Origin: Leptolyngbya sp. NIES-3755
Lineage (GTDB): Bacteria > Cyanobacteriota > Cyanobacteriia > Leptolyngbyales > Leptolyngbyaceae
Assembly: GCA_001548435.1 (NCBI GenBank)
Contig: AP017308.1
Location: 1,931,030 to 1,995,029, forward strand
Direction of reading: 5' to 3'
Length of the DNA: 64,000 bases
Positions 62,351 through 64,000 of this stretch are shown in pieces. The translations under genes were made by a program, and so were the position numbers. Under the pieces are notes generated by a model. That model was not told the origin of the DNA and searched no databases. It saw only the letters and a program-made list of their open reading frames with translations. Position 1 is the first letter of the stretch, and each line of letters opens with the position of its first letter.

Positions 62351-62916
62351 TGCCGTTTGAGATCATCGTTGTGGGTACATCCCTGGGAGGATTGTCAGCC
62401 TTAAGAATTATGTTACAAGCATTACCAGGAGACTTTAAAGCTGCCATTGCGATCGTTCAACATCGCGATCGCAGTTCAGGAGAAGCCCTCAGTCGAATGC
62501 TACAGCAGGAGAGTCGCTTGCCTATTCTGGATGTCGAAGATAAACAACCGATTTGCCCTGGATGCGTCTATCTGGCTCCCGCTGACTACCATCTTTTGGT
62601 AGAACCTGGACAGTTCTCGCTTTCGGTTGATCCCCCAGTTTCCTTTGCCAAACCGTCGATCGATGTTCTCTTTGAATCCGCTGCAGAAGCGTATCGGAAT
62701 CACACGATCGGCATTGTCTTAACCGGGGCAAACCACGACGGGGCAGCAGGACTGGCAAAAATCAAAGCAAGAGGAGGCTACACGATCGTGCAAGACCCGC
62801 GAACGGCTGAATGTCCGTCAATGCCCGAAGCTGCAATTGCCAAAAGTGTGGTCGATCGAGTTTTACCGTTAGACCAAATTCCATCTCTCCTCGTCACGTT
62901 ATGTTCCCTGTGTTAG
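62350..62916 (+). CDS. cheB: CheB-type methylesterase without receiver
   Basis: 188 residues from a GTG at 62350 that overlaps the cheR stop (TAGTG). The catalytic Ser (VGTSLGGLSAL), His (IVQHRDRSSG) and Asp (LTGANHDGAAGL) are present, as is PADYHLLVEP. It lacks the usual N-terminal receiver, so phosphorylation control must come from a partner, perhaps the receiver of the next gene. A longer in-frame start upstream lies inside cheR and is not used. Confidence 0.92.
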   Translation: MPFEIIVVGTSLGGLSALRIMLQALPGDFKAAIAIVQHRDRSSGEALSRMLQQESRLPILDVEDKQPICPGCVYLAPADYHLLVEPGQFSLSVDPPVSFAKPSIDVLFESAAEAYRNHTIGIVLTGANHDGAAGLAKIKARGGYTIVQDPRTAECPSMPEAAIAKSVVDRVLPLDQIPSLLVTLCSLC

Positions 62917-62949
62917 CTCAATCTTTTTAACGTTTTAGGATCGCGCCTC

Positions 62950-64000
62950 ATGCCGTTGAACACTCCTGTTAACATCTTGCTCGTTGATGATCAGCCCGAA
63001 AATCTGCTGGCGTTGGAAGCGGTTTTGGGTAAACTCGGCGAGAATCTGGTTCAGGCATCCTCTGGAGAAGAAGCACTACGCTGTTTGCTGAATCGAGATT
63101 TTGCGGTGATTTTGCTGGATGTTCAAATGCCCGGAATCGATGGGTTTGAGACGGCAAGTTTGATTCGGAGTCGAGCACGATCGCAACATACGCCAATTAT
63201 TTTTCTCACCGCGTTTGATGCCAGCGACCAAGGAATTTTTCGAGGCTATTCACTCGGTGCAGTCGATTATCTGATCAAGCCAATTAACTCCGATATTCTC
63301 GTTTCAAAAGTATCGGTGTTCGTGGATCTGTTCAAGAAAACCGCAGAAGTGAAACAACAAGCGGCACAATTAACCGCGATCAATGCAGAACTGAGACAGA
63401 GCGAGGAACGATTTCGATCGCTGTCTGCTTCATCTCCGATCGGGATTTTTGTGATTGATCCCAACGGACACTGCACCTATACCAATCCCAGATTTCAATC
63501 GATTTGCGGGATTGTGCCTGATTTGATCTCCGATCGCAATTGGCATCAGTGTGTTCATCCTGAAGATTGCGATCGCGCTCATTCTCAATGGAAAACGTAT
63601 CTCGAACACGGTGGCGAATTTTCCGAAGAATTGCGATTTCTCATGAGAGACGATCGAACTCGTTGGGTCCATGTGCGATCGTGTCCGATGCTGTCACAAA
63701 CTGGGGATTCGATCGGACATGTCGGCACGATCGAAGATATTACCGAGCGCAAAGAAGCCGAAGTCACTCGCGCTCAAGTGATGCGGGAACAGCTTGCAAG
63801 ACAAGAAGCCGAAGCTGCGAATCGGATGAAAGACGAGTTTCTCGCAGTTCTCTCACATGAATTGAGAACGCCCTTGAATTCGATGTTGGGTTGGGTGCGG
63901 CTGTTGCGGACGAAACAATATGAGAAAAACATGGTCGATCGAGCACTGGAAACGATCGAGCGAAATGCGGAAACTCAGTCGCAACTGATCGAGGATATTC
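62950..64000 (+). CDS. Receiver-PAS-histidine kinase, 3' end outside the window
   Basis: The first 350 codons are present. A receiver at about 8-125 has LLVDDQPEN, phospho-acceptor Asp in VILLDVQMPGI, Thr in IIFLTAFD and Lys in YLIKPIN. A coiled coil and a PAS domain follow (FRSLSASSPIGIFVIDPNGHCTYTN, HPEDCDRAHSQW), then a kinase dimerisation domain with His303 (AVLSHELRTPLNSMLGW). The ATPase and any further receivers are cut off. Gap to cheB is 33 bases. With cheR and cheB it forms a compact non-flagellar signalling cassette, seen in many bacteria that use such sets for biofilm or development control. Confidence 0.93.
   Translation, partial: MPLNTPVNILLVDDQPENLLALEAVLGKLGENLVQASSGEEALRCLLNRDFAVILLDVQMPGIDGFETASLIRSRARSQHTPIIFLTAFDASDQGIFRGYSLGAVDYLIKPINSDILVSKVSVFVDLFKKTAEVKQQAAQLTAINAELRQSEERFRSLSASSPIGIFVIDPNGHCTYTNPRFQSICGIVPDLISDRNWHQCVHPEDCDRAHSQWKTYLEHGGEFSEELRFLMRDDRTRWVHVRSCPMLSQTGDSIGHVGTIEDITERKEAEVTRAQVMREQLARQEAEAANRMKDEFLAVLSHELRTPLNSMLGWVRLLRTKQYEKNMVDRALETIERNAETQSQLIEDI

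Overview
The window is chromosomal DNA from a cyanobacterium, probably filamentous and Leptolyngbya-like; the genus is an inference. Supporting evidence is the photosystem II extrinsic protein PsbU, a long-chain flavodoxin, the cyanobacteria-specific PanC-Cmk fusion, several families confined to cyanobacteria and plastids (DUF1350, DUF1830, DUF3120, DUF4079, TIGR03279 radical SAM), a cyanobacterial RRM protein, and very frequent GCGATCGC (HIP1) octamers. I see no tRNA, rRNA, CRISPR array, intact insertion sequence or prophage.

Layout. 1-7.3 kb (mostly minus strand): the front part of a PatA-type response regulator, a fused AMP-ligase/carrier/membrane acyltransferase, and a small defence-like patch (Uma2 nuclease, GmrSD-type DUF262/DUF1524 protein, frameshifted ribbon-helix-helix gene). 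7.4-15 kb: cobalamin-dependent methionine synthase metH, small regulators, two alpha/beta-hydrolase-fold proteins and an unknown protein. 15.1-18.5 kb: a leader resembling a ydaO/c-di-AMP riboswitch, followed by a permease, a Tat-exported binding protein and an ATPase of the nitrate/cyanate/bicarbonate transporter family. 18.7-20 kb: flavodoxin and a serine-less hydrolase-like protein. 20-27.7 kb: a signalling block with two very large hybrid kinases that each carry two kinase cores, a PAS-receiver protein and a PIN toxin/antitoxin pair. 27.9-34.1 kb: panC-cmk, an M48-like protein without its zinc ligands, an RRM protein with a long structured leader, and an unknown membrane protein.

34.2-45.8 kb: a palindromic MITE-like repeat precedes a five-gene plus-strand cluster. 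Four genes encode secreted proteins, all with DUF11-type domains, and the fifth a 1125-residue protein with an invasin-like Ig domain and a probable outer-membrane beta-barrel. It looks like a dedicated cell-surface or fibre system and is the most interesting coherent unit here. Just downstream lies a broken copy of the 3' end of the DUF456 gene found intact 1.8 kb further on, so two lipoprotein genes are bracketed by direct repeats.

46-64 kb: lipoproteins, DUF456 and M48 protease, a DUF4870 protein, an operon of radical SAM, DICT/degenerate HD-GYP and pentapeptide proteins, DUF1830, DUF4079, nadB, psbU, an FHA-adenylate cyclase, DUF3120, uppP with a TIGR03279 radical SAM gene, and at the right edge a cheR-cheB-hybrid kinase cluster cut by the window end.

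All functional calls come from reading motifs by eye; no database search was run.
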